A DNA stretch of 64,000 bases. It comes from Photobacterium leiognathi (GTDB lineage: Bacteria > Pseudomonadota > Gammaproteobacteria > Enterobacterales > Vibrionaceae). Below are positions 50,569-60,660 of this stretch, piece after piece. The notes beneath the pieces were generated by a model. That model ran no database searches and had not been told where the DNA came from. It saw only the letters and a program-made list of their open reading frames with translations. Every line of letters begins with the position of its first letter. Position 1 is the first letter of the stretch. Both the position numbers and the translations under genes were made by a program. The stretch spans positions 3,100,001 to 3,164,000 of the forward strand of contig NZ_CP131601.1 of assembly GCF_030685535.1 (NCBI RefSeq). The letters are read 5' to 3'.

Positions 50569-51492
50569 ATGGAAGATAACAACAATCTAGCAAAACGTGG
50601 CATCATTCTCGCTATTGCTGCCTACACCATGTGGGGCATCGCACCGATTTATTTTAAATCACTATCACAAGTCACTGCCTTGGAGATCCTGAGCCATCGT
50701 GTGATTTGGTCATTCTTTTTTCTCGCCCTGATCATCATCATCGGTCGTCAACGCCATCGTGTTAGCGCGATCTTAAAGCAGCCCAAAACCCTCTTTTTAC
50801 TCCTCATCTCAGCTCTATTAGTTGGCTGTAATTGGCTTATTTTTATCTGGGCGGTGAATAATGATTATATTTTGGATGCAAGCTTAGGGTATTACATCAA
50901 CCCACTGCTAAACGTGTTGCTTGGGATGCTTGTGTTAGGGGAAAGGTTACGCCCGCTGCAATGGGGAGCGGTACTGATTGCTGCCATCGGCGTGATTGCC
51001 GAGCTGATCCAATTTGGCTCACTACCATGGATAGCTTTTGCCCTTGCGATCAGTTTTGGCTTTTATGGTTTGCTTCGTAAGAAAATCAATATTGATGCCC
51101 AAACGGGTCTTTTTATTGAAACTTGCGTTCTGCTACCGCTAGCAGCCATTTACCTTATCTTTATTACTGATAGCCCTACAGCCAACCTTGACCAAAACCC
51201 ACTGGATTTAAACCTATTACTTTTTGCCGCAGGTATTGTGACCACCTTACCACTGCTGTGTTTTACTGGCGCTGCCACCAAGTTGAAATTCTCGACCTTA
51301 GGTTTCTTCCAATATATTGGCCCGAGTTTGATGTTTATTCTCGCCATTTTTCTTTATCAAGAACCGTTTAAATTAGAGCATGGGATCACCTTTGGCTGTA
51401 TTTGGTTCGCCCTGCTGTTGTTCAGTGTTGATGGTATTCGTACTCACCGTTTGCAGTCTTCTCAAGTGAAACGACACCGTAAAGTACCGTGA
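50569..51492 (+). CDS. rarD: EamA family transporter RarD
   Basis: Ten-helix inner-membrane transporter of the drug/metabolite superfamily; in E. coli RarD was linked to chloramphenicol sensitivity, but its substrate is unclear. 307 residues with the family motif GIILAIAAYTMWGIAPIYFK at the start, two EamA repeats, and LGYYINPLLNVLLGMLVLGERL in the middle. Position beside recQ matches E. coli. A TTTGGAG ribosome site precedes the ATG. Confidence 0.93.
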   Translation: MEDNNNLAKRGIILAIAAYTMWGIAPIYFKSLSQVTALEILSHRVIWSFFFLALIIIIGRQRHRVSAILKQPKTLFLLLISALLVGCNWLIFIWAVNNDYILDASLGYYINPLLNVLLGMLVLGERLRPLQWGAVLIAAIGVIAELIQFGSLPWIAFALAISFGFYGLLRKKINIDAQTGLFIETCVLLPLAAIYLIFITDSPTANLDQNPLDLNLLLFAAGIVTTLPLLCFTGAATKLKFSTLGFFQYIGPSLMFILAIFLYQEPFKLEHGITFGCIWFALLLFSVDGIRTHRLQSSQVKRHRKVP

Positions 51493-51609
51493 TGTGAAAG
51501 ATCATGTGATATGTATGATATATCTCTCATTTTTATTACCTAAACCTATAAATTTAAAGTATAAAATAGTGTTCAGTTACGTCATTTAGCCCACTCAGAA
51601 GGATCATCT

Positions 51610-53373
51610 ATGCCAAGGTTTGCCCCACCTTTTGCCCTGTTATTGAGTGCTTGTTGTTTTTCATTACCTGTTTTTGCCAATGAAGCATCACAAGCCTCTG
51701 ATAATATTGAGCCAGAACCAACCATTAGTCAGCAATCTCAGCAACTGGTGAAGGGTAAAGAATGGATGATCGCCACTGCTAATAAATATGCCAGCGAAGC
51801 AGGAGCTGATGTTTTAAGTAAAGGCGGCAGTGCAGTGGATGCGATGATCACTGCACAATTGATTTTAGGCTTAGTAGAGCCTCAATCGTCAGGTATTGGT
51901 GGCGGTGGGTTCTTGGTTTATTGGGATAGCGACAACAACCAAATGACAACCTTTGATGGTCGAGAAACCGCACCTTTTGCTGCCACTCCCCGTTTGTTTC
52001 AAGACAATCAAGGTAAACCGCTAAAATTCTATGATGCAGTTGTTGGTGGGCGCTCAGTCGGCACGCCGGGCACCATTAAACTCTTGTGGCGAAGCCATCA
52101 GCAATACGGCAAATTAGCGTGGAAGAGCCTATTTTTACCTGCGATTAAATTGGCAAAAGATGGCTTTATTGTCAGCCCTCGATTAGCGGCAATGATTGAG
52201 CAAGATGCACAGCATTTAAGTCGTTATCCAGCAACCAAAGCCTACTTTTTTGATAATGATGGCACCCCTATAAAAGCAGGCACTAAGCTAACCAACCCTG
52301 CTTATGCTAACACCTTACGCCAAATTGCTGATTACGGCCCCAAAGCGTTTTATCAGGGTGATATTGCCCGTGATATTGTCGAAGCCGTACAGCAAGAAGA
52401 AGGCAATCCAGGGGTATTAAATACCATGGATCTTGCCAGCTATAGCGTCAAACAACGAGAGCCTATTTGTGCTCCTTATCGTCAATATCAAGTGTGTGGC
52501 ATGGGGCCACCAAGCTCTGGCGCACTGACATTAGGACAAATATTGGCAATGCTAAATCATTATCCGCTGGCGAAATTAGGCGCTGATAATGTCGAAAGCT
52601 GGCGCTTAATTGGTGATGCTTCACGCCTTGCGTTTGCCGATCGTGGTCGCTATATGGCTGACAATGATTATGTACCCATGCCAACCCGAGGCTTATTAGA
52701 TCCAACTTACATAGCGCAACGTGCGGCATTACTACAGGGCAAGCAAGCATTAACCAAAGTAGAGCCAGGCTCGCCACCATGGGATCATGCGCAGAAACAA
52801 ACGAGCAATGAAGCGATTGAGCTGCCATCGACCACTCATCTATCCATTGTTGATAAAGAAGGCAATGTGGTATCGCTCACCTCTACCATTGAAAACAGCT
52901 TTGGCTCACGTTTGATGGTCCGTGGCTTTTTACTTAATAACGAGCTCACGGATTTCTCATTCCGTAGCCAAATTGATGGTGTCCCTGTTGCCAATCGCAT
53001 TGAGCCGGGCAAGCGTCCACGCTCGTCAATGACACCGACGATAGTGATGAAAGATAATCAACCGGTACTGACCATTGGCTCTCCGGGTGGCAGTCAGATC
53101 ATCGGTTATGTCGCCAAAACGCTGGTCGCTTACCTGGATTGGGGAATGGATTTACAGCAAGCGATCAATCTACCGAACATGAATAACCGTTTTGGCACCT
53201 TTGAATTAGAGCAAAACACCGCAGCAACTGCGTGGGCACCGAAACTCGAAAAACTGGGTTATAAAACCCAAATCAAAGATCTGAATTCGGGTATTCAAGC
53301 CATTAGCATTGCTCCAGAGCAGCTCACCAGTGCCGCCGATCCACGCCGAGAAGGCAAAGTGATCAGCCGATAA
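51610..53373 (+). CDS. ggt: gamma-glutamyltransferase
   Basis: Periplasmic N-terminal-nucleophile enzyme that cleaves gamma-glutamyl bonds such as glutathione. 587 residues: signal peptide ending FANEA near residue 25; the catalytic threonine that starts the small subunit is Thr408 in STTHLSIVD, with the glutamate-binding GSPGGSQI near 492. SSGIGGGGF and RETAP signatures are present. Processing into two subunits is expected from family knowledge. Confidence 0.95.
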   Translation: MPRFAPPFALLLSACCFSLPVFANEASQASDNIEPEPTISQQSQQLVKGKEWMIATANKYASEAGADVLSKGGSAVDAMITAQLILGLVEPQSSGIGGGGFLVYWDSDNNQMTTFDGRETAPFAATPRLFQDNQGKPLKFYDAVVGGRSVGTPGTIKLLWRSHQQYGKLAWKSLFLPAIKLAKDGFIVSPRLAAMIEQDAQHLSRYPATKAYFFDNDGTPIKAGTKLTNPAYANTLRQIADYGPKAFYQGDIARDIVEAVQQEEGNPGVLNTMDLASYSVKQREPICAPYRQYQVCGMGPPSSGALTLGQILAMLNHYPLAKLGADNVESWRLIGDASRLAFADRGRYMADNDYVPMPTRGLLDPTYIAQRAALLQGKQALTKVEPGSPPWDHAQKQTSNEAIELPSTTHLSIVDKEGNVVSLTSTIENSFGSRLMVRGFLLNNELTDFSFRSQIDGVPVANRIEPGKRPRSSMTPTIVMKDNQPVLTIGSPGGSQIIGYVAKTLVAYLDWGMDLQQAINLPNMNNRFGTFELEQNTAATAWAPKLEKLGYKTQIKDLNSGIQAISIAPEQLTSAADPRREGKVISR

Positions 53374-53404
53374 TCCCACGTATCCATCATCAAAAAATAA
53401 CAAA

Positions 53405-53434
53405 AAAGCCCAGCCACGAAATGTGCTGGGCTTT
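53405..53434. terminator. bidirectional terminator between ggt and uvrD
   Basis: AAAGCCCAGC and GCTGGGCTTT form a ten-pair stem around a 10-base loop, with A- and T-rich flanks. Confidence 0.85.
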
Positions 53435-53473
53435 GTTTTATTTAAGCGGTTAATACTCGCTTAACGCTATTTA

Positions 53474-55645
53474 TTACATTGGTGTTAGCTTCGCATACTG
53501 GGTCACCAACCATTTAATGCCTTCACCATTAAACGCAACTTGCACACGACTTTGTGCGCCACTGCCTTCAAAATTAATGATGGTGCCTTCACCAAATTTT
53601 GGATGCTCAACACGCTGACCTAGATTAAAGCCCGTCTCATTGAAGTTGTTATTTACTTGCGCTTGGCTAAAACGACCACTGCTTGCAGGACGTGACACTT
53701 GCGCTTTCATACGCACTTCTTCTACGAACTGCTCGGGAATTTCACGAATAAAACGTGATGGTTTATGGAAATTATCTTTGCCATATAAACGACGCATTTC
53801 TGCATAGGTGATATACAGCTTTTGCATCGCACGGGTCATACCCACGTAACACAAACGACGCTCTTCTTCTAAACGTCCCACTTCTTCGGTGGTACGTGAA
53901 CTTGGGAACATGCCCTCTTCCACACCAACCATAAACACAACAGGGAACTCTAGACCTTTGGCGCTGTGCATAGTCATCAGCTGTACCGCATCTTCAAAAT
54001 CATCCGCCTGACCGTCACCCGCTTCTAACGCAGCATGGGCTAAGAACGCCGCTAACGGGCTCATGTCTTCGGCTTCTTCTGGGATCTCAAACTGACGGGT
54101 CGCGGTCACCAATTCTTCTAAGTTCTCTATACGAGCTTGAGCTTTTTCGCCTTTTTCTTGCTCATACATCGCACGTAAACCGGAGTTACGGATCACTTCG
54201 TCAGTTTGTTGGTACATTGGCAATTCAGCGGTGTCGTCTTCAAGCGCATTAATAAGCTCGATAAAACGACGCAGGGCATTACCTGCACGACCAGCCAATA
54301 CTTGCTCTTCCAGCAGCGCAATACTTGCTTGCCACATGGTTAAGCCACGATCTCGCGCGGCTAAACGAATGGTTTCTAAGGTGCGATCCCCCAAACCACG
54401 GGTTGGGGTATTCACCACACGCTCAAAGGACGCATCATCGTTACGGTTTGAGATCAAACGCATGTAAGACAACGCATCTTTAATTTCTTGGCGTTCGAAG
54501 AAGCGCATACCACCGTAAATACGATACGGCAAACCTGCTTGAATCAATGCTTCTTCCAATACGCGAGATTGGGCGTTACTACGGTACAAGAAAGCCGTTT
54601 CGTTCAAGCTACCACCCTGATCACGCCACTCTTTGATTTTGCCCACCGCAAAGCGTGCTTCATCAAGCTCGTTAAACGCAGAGTAAAGTGAAATCGGCTC
54701 ACCTTCACCGCCTTCCGTCCACAGCTTCTTACCCATACGCTCGTTGTTATTGGCGATAAGTTCGTTGGCAGCGTTCAAAATATTGCCTGTTGAACGGTAG
54801 TTTTGCTCAAGGAAGATCGACGACGCTTCGTTAAATTCATTTAAGAAACGTTGAATATTTTCTACCTTCGCACCACGCCAACCATAGATCGACTGATCAT
54901 CATCACCAACAATCATCACATGGCAATCAGGCCCTGCCATTAAGCGTAGCCACGCAAACTGAATGCTGTTGGTATCTTGGAACTCGTCCACCAAAATATG
55001 CTTAAAGCGCGCTTGATAATGTTCACGAATATGCTTGTTATCACGCAATAACTCGTAAGATCGCAGCAATAACTCGGCAAAATCCACCATACCCGCACGA
55101 TCACAGGCTTCTTGGTAAGCGCTATAAATACGCAGCCAAGTTTTCTCCACCGGATCGTTATAAGTCTCTACGTGCTTAGGACGTAAACCTTCATCTTTTT
55201 TGGCATTGATGTACCACGCAGCTTGGCGGGCAGGCCAATGTTTTTCATCTAAATTCTGTGCTTTGATCAAACGGCGCAATAGACGCATCTGATCGTCAGA
55301 ATCAAGAATATTGAAATCTTCAGGCAGACGAGCATCAAGGTAATGGGCACGCAACATACGGTGACATAAGCCGTGGAAAGTACCATTCCACATCCCCGCG
55401 CTGGAGCCTTGCATTAACTCATTAATACGACCACGCATTTCTGCTGCCGCTTTATTGGTAAAGGTCACCGACATGATCGAATACGGTGACGCTTGCTCTA
55501 CCGATAACAACCAAGCAATGCGATGAACCAGCACACGTGTTTTACCACTGCCTGCACCCGCTAGTACGAGGTGGTTACCCAACGGTGCTGCCACCGCTTC
55601 TCTTTGTTTATCATTGAGCCCATCTAATAGGAGTGAAACGTCCAT
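53474..55645 (-). CDS. uvrD: DNA helicase II UvrD
   Basis: 3'-5' superfamily 1 helicase of nucleotide excision and mismatch repair. 723 residues (720 in E. coli). Walker A is AGAGSGKTRVLVHR near residue 29, motif II LVDEFQDTN, motif III VGDDDQSIYGWRGA, motif VI CYVGMTRAMQKL, and the C-terminal tudor-like domain (VEHPKFGEGTIINFEG) is present. It is divergent from the buf operon. Confidence 0.98.
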   Translation of the reverse strand: MDVSLLLDGLNDKQREAVAAPLGNHLVLAGAGSGKTRVLVHRIAWLLSVEQASPYSIMSVTFTNKAAAEMRGRINELMQGSSAGMWNGTFHGLCHRMLRAHYLDARLPEDFNILDSDDQMRLLRRLIKAQNLDEKHWPARQAAWYINAKKDEGLRPKHVETYNDPVEKTWLRIYSAYQEACDRAGMVDFAELLLRSYELLRDNKHIREHYQARFKHILVDEFQDTNSIQFAWLRLMAGPDCHVMIVGDDDQSIYGWRGAKVENIQRFLNEFNEASSIFLEQNYRSTGNILNAANELIANNNERMGKKLWTEGGEGEPISLYSAFNELDEARFAVGKIKEWRDQGGSLNETAFLYRSNAQSRVLEEALIQAGLPYRIYGGMRFFERQEIKDALSYMRLISNRNDDASFERVVNTPTRGLGDRTLETIRLAARDRGLTMWQASIALLEEQVLAGRAGNALRRFIELINALEDDTAELPMYQQTDEVIRNSGLRAMYEQEKGEKAQARIENLEELVTATRQFEIPEEAEDMSPLAAFLAHAALEAGDGQADDFEDAVQLMTMHSAKGLEFPVVFMVGVEEGMFPSSRTTEEVGRLEEERRLCYVGMTRAMQKLYITYAEMRRLYGKDNFHKPSRFIREIPEQFVEEVRMKAQVSRPASSGRFSQAQVNNNFNETGFNLGQRVEHPKFGEGTIINFEGSGAQSRVQVAFNGEGIKWLVTQYAKLTPM

Positions 55646-55859
55646 CGCTATCTACTGGTTATTTATACAATGGTGACGATTATAACAGCACGAAAAAAGA
55701 TTGCCTCGATATCTTCATTTTTCCTGCCTTACTCAATTATTCGCAATATTTATTATTTTTTCGCAATAAAGTCACCACTTCTCCTTTCCTATAAGACAGA
55801 GCGTTTAAACGCCACTACAGAAAGTCTAGTCATCCCTGCGAATAGAAAGAGGAAATATT

Positions 55860-56123
55860 ATGAACAAAGTAAATAAGTTAGCACTGGCATCAGCAATGAC
55901 AGGTTTAATCGCATTAGCAGGTAGTGTTGCCTCTACCTCCGCAGTTGCTGGAGAAGCGAAAGAAAAATGCTATGGCGTAGCAAAAGCTGGGAAAAATGAC
56001 TGTGCGACCAAAACCTCATCTTGTTCCGGTACCTCAAAAGTAGATGGTCAAAAAGATGCCTTTATTACGGTACCAAAAGGTATGTGTGACCGCCTTCAAG
56101 GTGGCTCTACAGAGTCAGCATAA
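55860..56123 (+). CDS. bufA1: bufferin-type RiPP precursor BufA (DUF2282)
   Basis: Small precursor peptide, 87 residues. An atypically long signal peptide runs to AVAGE near residue 31; the mature part carries four cysteines (37, 48, 55, 76) in the order KCYGVAKAGKNDCA, SSCSG, GMCDRL, typical of DUF2282. Bufferins are ribosomally made peptides whose cysteines are converted to thiooxazole groups by the DUF692 enzyme and help tolerate excess copper. AGAGGAAA precedes the ATG. First gene of four, with the enzyme starting directly after its stop. Confidence 0.9.
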   Translation: MNKVNKLALASAMTGLIALAGSVASTSAVAGEAKEKCYGVAKAGKNDCATKTSSCSGTSKVDGQKDAFITVPKGMCDRLQGGSTESA

Positions 56124-57038
56124 ATGAACACGCATGTGTTAACAGATTTGATTGGGGTGGGCTTACGCTCACCGCATCATCAAGATTTCATCGAGCAGTT
56201 TCCAAGCGTGGGCTGGTTAGAAATTCATAGTGAAAACTTTTTTAACCGCCATACACCACAGTACCAGCAACTCATGACTCTCATAGAGCACTATCCCATC
56301 AGCTGTCACGGTATTGGGTTATCACTGGGCTCTGCCGATCCCATTAACCTTGAGCATGTCAAACAACTCAAACAACTGATCGATGTAGTTAATCCAATCA
56401 TGGTTTCCGATCACCTCAGTTGGAGTTCGATCGACGGCCAATATTTTAATGATTTACTACCGTTACCTTATACCAAACAAGCGTTAGATCTTTTTTGTCA
56501 GAAAGTTGTGCAAGTTCAAGATCTGCTTAATCGACAAATACTTATTGAGAACCCATCCAGTTATCTAAGCTTTGCACATTCTGTAATACCTGAATGGGAA
56601 TTTTTAACCACCGTACAACAACGCACAGGATGTGGCTTGTTATTGGATTTAAATAACATTTACGTCAATAGCTTTAATCATCAGTTTGATTGCCAAACCT
56701 ACTTAAATGCCATTAACCCAGAAACAGTAAAAGAGATCCACTTAGCAGGCTTTACCGTCAAACATTTTCCGCAAGGAGAGATCTGGATTGACACCCATAA
56801 CCAGCCTGTTAGTGAGCCCGTGTGGCAACTTTACCGTCAATGGGTAGAGCAGCACGGTAAACATTTTCCCACCTTGATTGAATGGGATGCGGATTTACCA
56901 CCATTAGAAAGATTACTCGCTGAAGCGGCTAAAGCAGACGTTATTCTGAAACGAGAACATCATCATGAAATATGCTGTAAAGAACGATCTTCACCACATC
57001 CAACAATCCTTTGCCAAAGCACTACAATATCGAGATAG
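56124..57038 (+). CDS. bufB: DUF692 multinuclear non-heme iron oxidase BufB
   Basis: MNIO-family enzyme (relatives: methanobactin MbnB) expected to oxidise precursor cysteines. 304 residues with all the metal-binding positions of the TIM-barrel: CHGIGLSLGS (His62), SDHLSW (Asp96, His97), IENPSSY (Glu142, Asn143), LLDLNN (Asp175), EIHLAGF (His207), IDTHNQPVS (Asp223, His225) and LIEWDAD (Glu253). Its ATG directly follows the bufA stop, and its 3' end overlaps bufC by 74 bases in another frame. Confidence 0.93.
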   Translation: MNTHVLTDLIGVGLRSPHHQDFIEQFPSVGWLEIHSENFFNRHTPQYQQLMTLIEHYPISCHGIGLSLGSADPINLEHVKQLKQLIDVVNPIMVSDHLSWSSIDGQYFNDLLPLPYTKQALDLFCQKVVQVQDLLNRQILIENPSSYLSFAHSVIPEWEFLTTVQQRTGCGLLLDLNNIYVNSFNHQFDCQTYLNAINPETVKEIHLAGFTVKHFPQGEIWIDTHNQPVSEPVWQLYRQWVEQHGKHFPTLIEWDADLPPLERLLAEAAKADVILKREHHHEICCKERSSPHPTILCQSTTISR

Positions 57039-57783
57039 CTCGGTATCTCAATCGATCAATGCCAACCACTTTAGTGCTGAGCAACGACTACAAATTTACC
57101 GTAATAATTTTATTCTTAGTCTCACTGAGATCTTAGCGGCCGTGTATCCCACCGTAAAAGCCATGATTGGACATGATTGCTTTGTCCAATTAGCAAGGCT
57201 GCATATTCTTCATTCACCACTGAGTGAAGGTGATGTCAGCATGTATGGTGAAGGATTTCATGTCACGATCGCAAAAAGCCCAACGGTCAATAAAGCCTTA
57301 CCTTATCTCATCGATCTTGCGCAATTGGAGTGGTATCGAGATATCGCAAGCCGTATGCCTATCCAGCAACATCAATTCCCATTAGAAAAACTCCAGCAAC
57401 TGCAAAACAGCAATGATCTTGATGCTTTTGGGCGCCATTATTTTCATATTCCAGACGCGACCTATGTGCTGAATAGCCCTTATAACGTTGGTGCATTGTG
57501 GCAACTAGTGCAAAACGAGATGTTGGAAACAACACAAACAACACCATCAGCTAACAACGATCCCTTTGCTGAGCTAGATATTAATCAGCCGCAAACTATC
57601 CTTATTCAGCAGCGCAACCGATATATTTTTACCCAAGGTATTTCAGCCCAATTAGGTGCACTACTCATCCATTGCCAACAACAAAAACCACTGAATCAAG
57701 CCTCAGATGAAATGCTAGCGCAGCTACCTTATTTACTTCAGTACCAATTGGTTAACGATATCTTGGAGGCTAACGATGGATAG
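56965..57783 (+). CDS. bufC: DUF2063 partner protein BufC
   Basis: Expected partner that presents the precursor to the DUF692 enzyme. 272 residues: the N-terminal DNA-binding-like DUF2063 domain (LQIYRNNFILSLTEILAAVYPTVKAMIG, about 35-65) and a C-terminal domain resembling a RiPP-recognition fold. The start is the first ATG in frame at 56965, inside bufB; a ribosome site is weak (GAACATCATC) so coupling by overlap is likely. It overlaps the next gene by eight bases. Confidence 0.9.
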   Translation: MKYAVKNDLHHIQQSFAKALQYRDSSVSQSINANHFSAEQRLQIYRNNFILSLTEILAAVYPTVKAMIGHDCFVQLARLHILHSPLSEGDVSMYGEGFHVTIAKSPTVNKALPYLIDLAQLEWYRDIASRMPIQQHQFPLEKLQQLQNSNDLDAFGRHYFHIPDATYVLNSPYNVGALWQLVQNEMLETTQTTPSANNDPFAELDINQPQTILIQQRNRYIFTQGISAQLGALLIHCQQQKPLNQASDEMLAQLPYLLQYQLVNDILEANDG

Positions 57784-58231
57784 TTTTATTCGCCGTATCG
57801 ATCCCGTTTTTTCATTCTTAACCACTCCACTTATCCCAGTGCTTTTGCTCTTTACACGGCTATGGGTTGCGTGGGTCTTTTTCCAATCGGGCATGATCAA
57901 GTTTTCTAGCTGGGATAGCACCTTGTACCTATTTGAAAACGAGTATCAAGTCCCCTTTATGTCTTGGCTGTGGGCTGCCTATATTGGTACTGCCGTTGAA
58001 ATGATTGTGCCTATTTTCCTTACGTTAGGGTTATTTACTCGACCAATGGCACTGTTACTTTTCGTTTTTAATGCTATAGCAGTAGTCTCTTACCCTGTAT
58101 TGTGGGAGCAAGGTTTTTACGATCACCAGCTATGGGGAATGATGTTATTGGTCAATGTCATTTGGGGTGCTGGCAGCCTTTCATTAGATCACATCCTCAA
58201 TCGCCAAACACCACAACATTCATCTTGTTAA
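57776..58231 (+). CDS. DoxX family membrane protein
   Basis: 151 residues with four hydrophobic helices (about 20-40, 62-85, 90-110, 118-135), a DoxX pattern often found as last gene of buf operons (sometimes called BufD). GGAGG lies just before its ATG and it overlaps bufC. Perhaps handles redox or export of the modified peptide; this is inference. The operon ends at a strong terminator 16 bases on. Confidence 0.85.
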   Translation: MDSFIRRIDPVFSFLTTPLIPVLLLFTRLWVAWVFFQSGMIKFSSWDSTLYLFENEYQVPFMSWLWAAYIGTAVEMIVPIFLTLGLFTRPMALLLFVFNAIAVVSYPVLWEQGFYDHQLWGMMLLVNVIWGAGSLSLDHILNRQTPQHSSC

Positions 58232-58246
58232 CTGAGTCCTAAACAT

Positions 58247-58273
58247 GAAAAAAGCGACCGAAGGTCGCTTTTT
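58247..58273. terminator. terminator after the buf operon
   Basis: Hairpin AAAAAAGCGACC-GAA-GGTCGCTTTTTT; its symmetric A/T flanks also serve yigB on the other strand. Confidence 0.9.
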
Positions 58274-58285
58274 TATTTCACTTTA

Positions 58286-59014
58286 TTATTGCTCGAGTCC
58301 AACTATCGTAAGTAACTGTGATAGCTGCGAGATCTCGACATCAGGTAACGTCAGTGCTTTCGATTGCTGTAAAATGGGCTTGTTTTGATCGTTAAACCAA
58401 CAGGCTTGAAAGCCATGTAATTTCGCGCCATAGACATCAGTTTTTAGATGATCGCCTACATGTAAAATCGAAGATGCAGGCAACTGTAATGTCTGTGTCG
58501 CCAAGTTAAATAAATCTGCTTCAGGTTTAGCTAAGCCATCTTTCCCAGCTTGAAACACTTCGACAAAATACGGCGCTAAGCCAATTTTTTTTGCATCCAC
58601 ATTGCCATTGGTTAACCCAATCAAAGGAAAATGCGCACTTAACGCTTTTAATACTCGGTGCGTTTCATCAGGAACATCGACTTGATTACGCACTTCAAGC
58701 GCAACCTCAAGCCCTTGTTGTGCCAACGCTTCAGCTTGTTTTAAACGAACACCTAACTGCATAAAGCCAATTTTCAACGTCTCGACACGCCACGCACTGA
58801 CATCATGCCTTAGCATAGGATCAGCAGTTGCAAGTTGTTGTTTTAACCTCTGCCATGAATTTACATCCACTGCGATATGCGGCGGCAAGCGCTGCGTTAA
58901 CCATGTAAACATCGCTTGCTCTACCCGTTGGATCACCGGACGGTTGTCATATAAGGTGTCGTCAAGATCGAAGGAAAGTGCACGAAATGGCGTTAATTGA
59001 CGGTAAAAATGCAT
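58286..59014 (-). CDS. yigB: HAD family phosphatase YigB
   Basis: HAD-superfamily hydrolase; the E. coli homologue can dephosphorylate the riboflavin precursor 5-amino-6-(5-phosphoribitylamino)uracil. 242 residues. Catalytic motif I is SFDLDDTLYDN near residue 16, motif II LTNGN near 125, motif IV HVGDHLKTDVYGA near 180. It lies downstream of xerC as in E. coli xerC-yigB-uvrD. Confidence 0.93.
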   Translation of the reverse strand: MHFYRQLTPFRALSFDLDDTLYDNRPVIQRVEQAMFTWLTQRLPPHIAVDVNSWQRLKQQLATADPMLRHDVSAWRVETLKIGFMQLGVRLKQAEALAQQGLEVALEVRNQVDVPDETHRVLKALSAHFPLIGLTNGNVDAKKIGLAPYFVEVFQAGKDGLAKPEADLFNLATQTLQLPASSILHVGDHLKTDVYGAKLHGFQACWFNDQNKPILQQSKALTLPDVEISQLSQLLTIVGLEQ

Positions 59015-59044
59015 GATATCTCTTTAATTATCCGAAAATGACAA

Positions 59045-59953
59045 TTACTTATTACGTTTCTTCGCTCGAGGATGGGCTTCATCGTACACTTTTGCCAAAT
59101 GTTGGAAATCCAAATGAGTATAGATCTGTGTCGTCGATAAATTCGCATGTCCAAGCAATTCTTGTACAGCACGGAGATCACCACTGGATTCGAGCATATG
59201 GGTGGCAAAGCTGTGGCGTAATTTATGAGGATTAATATGGCTTGATACCGCTTGTTTTTGTCCCCATTCCGCCATCCTTTTTTGCACATTACGGGTTGAT
59301 ATACGATGTCCGAGTTTAGATACAAATAGCGCTTGTTCGTCAGCTTGAGCGATTGAATCTCGGAGTTTAAGCCACTTTGCTACCCACTCACGAGCAAGCC
59401 CTGAAAACGGTACAATACGCTCTTTATCACCCTTACCGATCACCCGTAAATCCCCTTTACTCAGGCTAATATTACGCAGATCGATACCGACTAATTCAGA
59501 TAAACGTAAACCCGCACCGTACATCAGCTCCATCATAGCCCGATCACGGATAGCTAATGGATCATCTTCGTTCACATCCAGCAGTTGATTCATTTCATCA
59601 ACATCAAGATTTTTCGGCAATGGACGCGATTTACGAGGAGCCGCCACGCCTTTCGCAGGATTAGCTTTTAATACGTTTTGATGAACCAGAAAATCAAAGA
59701 AACTCCGCAATGCAGAAAGACGCATGGCTAAGCTGCTGGCCTTTAAGCCATCACGCATCCCTTTACTGGCAATTTGACGTACCCAGCCTGCATCAACTTG
59801 CTGCCAGCTCTCTACTTTTAACTCCATTAATTGCTCTGCAATACGGGTTAATTGGCGCTTGTAGTTTTGTTGGGTATGTAAACTGAGTTCACGCTCACTA
59901 CGTAAATACTCGTAGAAACGCTCAAGGGGTTGTTCCAAATTGCGGGGTAACAT
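59045..59953 (-). CDS. xerC: tyrosine recombinase XerC
   Basis: Site-specific recombinase that with XerD resolves chromosome dimers at dif. 302 residues: SAM-like N-terminal domain ([19 protein letters not shown]), catalytic residues in LRLSEL (Arg), [10 protein letters not shown] (His, Arg), [15 protein letters not shown] (His and nucleophile Tyr). Overlaps or abuts the DUF484 gene by 2 bases, forming the usual dapF-DUF484-xerC-yigB unit. Confidence 0.97.
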   Translation of the reverse strand: MLPRNLEQPLERFYEYLRSERELSLHTQQNYKRQLTRIAEQLMELKVESWQQVDAGWVRQIASKGMRDGLKASSLAMRLSALRSFFDFLVHQNVLKANPAKGVAAPRKSRPLPKNLDVDEMNQLLDVNEDDPLAIRDRAMMELMYGAGLRLSELVGIDLRNISLSKGDLRVIGKGDKERIVPFSGLAREWVAKWLKLRDSIAQADEQALFVSKLGHRISTRNVQKRMAEWGQKQAVSSHINPHKLRHSFATHMLESSGDLRAVQELLGHANLSTTQIYTHLDFQHLAKVYDEAHPRAKKRNK

Positions 59954-59955
59954 AG

Positions 59956-60660
59956 CTAGTCAATAACCTCACGGGTATATTGCCAATGCTCTATCAGATG
60001 ACTGATGGTTGTCGCTAATTGCTCAACAAACAAGGTATCCATCTCTGGTTGAAAATGCCCACCATCGGCACTGGCAAAACTCAACACCCCATTGGCTGCT
60101 GAGCGACCTAAGGGCAATACAATGAATGAACCTAACTGTGGCGGATGAGCAAACAATAATTCAGCCTCAGGACGACGTAAACGACCTAAATAAGGGCGAT
60201 CCTGCACTAAGCGAGAGCGATAAAAATCATTAAATCGGTGACGCGCTAGATACAGCAGTTCATCATCCGTGTCGAACAAACGCAGACAAACCGACAACTG
60301 TAATTGCTCGGCTAACGCTTCAACAATGGTGAGTACCTGATAGATATTATGGCATTGTAATAATTGTATTTGAGCATTCGAGAACATAACCGATAATTCG
60401 CCACTTTTCGTAGCGTTAACTAGCAATGTTGCTTGTTGTTGCTCTAATTCAGCAATCCGTAGTCGCAGCCGCTCAAGTTGAATATCGACTAAAGAGACTG
60501 TACCACGAGCTTGATGGGGGATCCGCACCTCACTTAACCACTCCGCTTGGTGTGAGAAAAAAGTGGGATTATTTCGCAAATAAGTGAGTACTGTTTGCTC
60601 ATTCAGCACCTCGTTCAATTCATCCCCTGATGAACAAGTTTGCTGAGAAAGTGTTGTCAT
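59956..60660 (-). CDS. yigA: DUF484 family protein (YigA)
   Basis: GAF-like protein of unknown function conserved between dapF and xerC. 234 residues; the N-terminus [19 protein letters not shown] is the DUF484 signature, followed by a coiled coil ([18 protein letters not shown]) and a GAF-type domain with GSFIVLPLG. The start overlaps the dapF stop by four bases. Confidence 0.9.
   Translation of the reverse strand: MTTLSQQTCSSGDELNEVLNEQTVLTYLRNNPTFFSHQAEWLSEVRIPHQARGTVSLVDIQLERLRLRIAELEQQQATLLVNATKSGELSVMFSNAQIQLLQCHNIYQVLTIVEALAEQLQLSVCLRLFDTDDELLYLARHRFNDFYRSRLVQDRPYLGRLRRPEAELLFAHPPQLGSFIVLPLGRSAANGVLSFASADGGHFQPEMDTLFVEQLATTISHLIEHWQYTREVID

Noticed and set aside
58993..59325. 110-codon minus-strand frame between yigB and xerC
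   Set aside because: It lies inside xerC in another frame and has no family signature.
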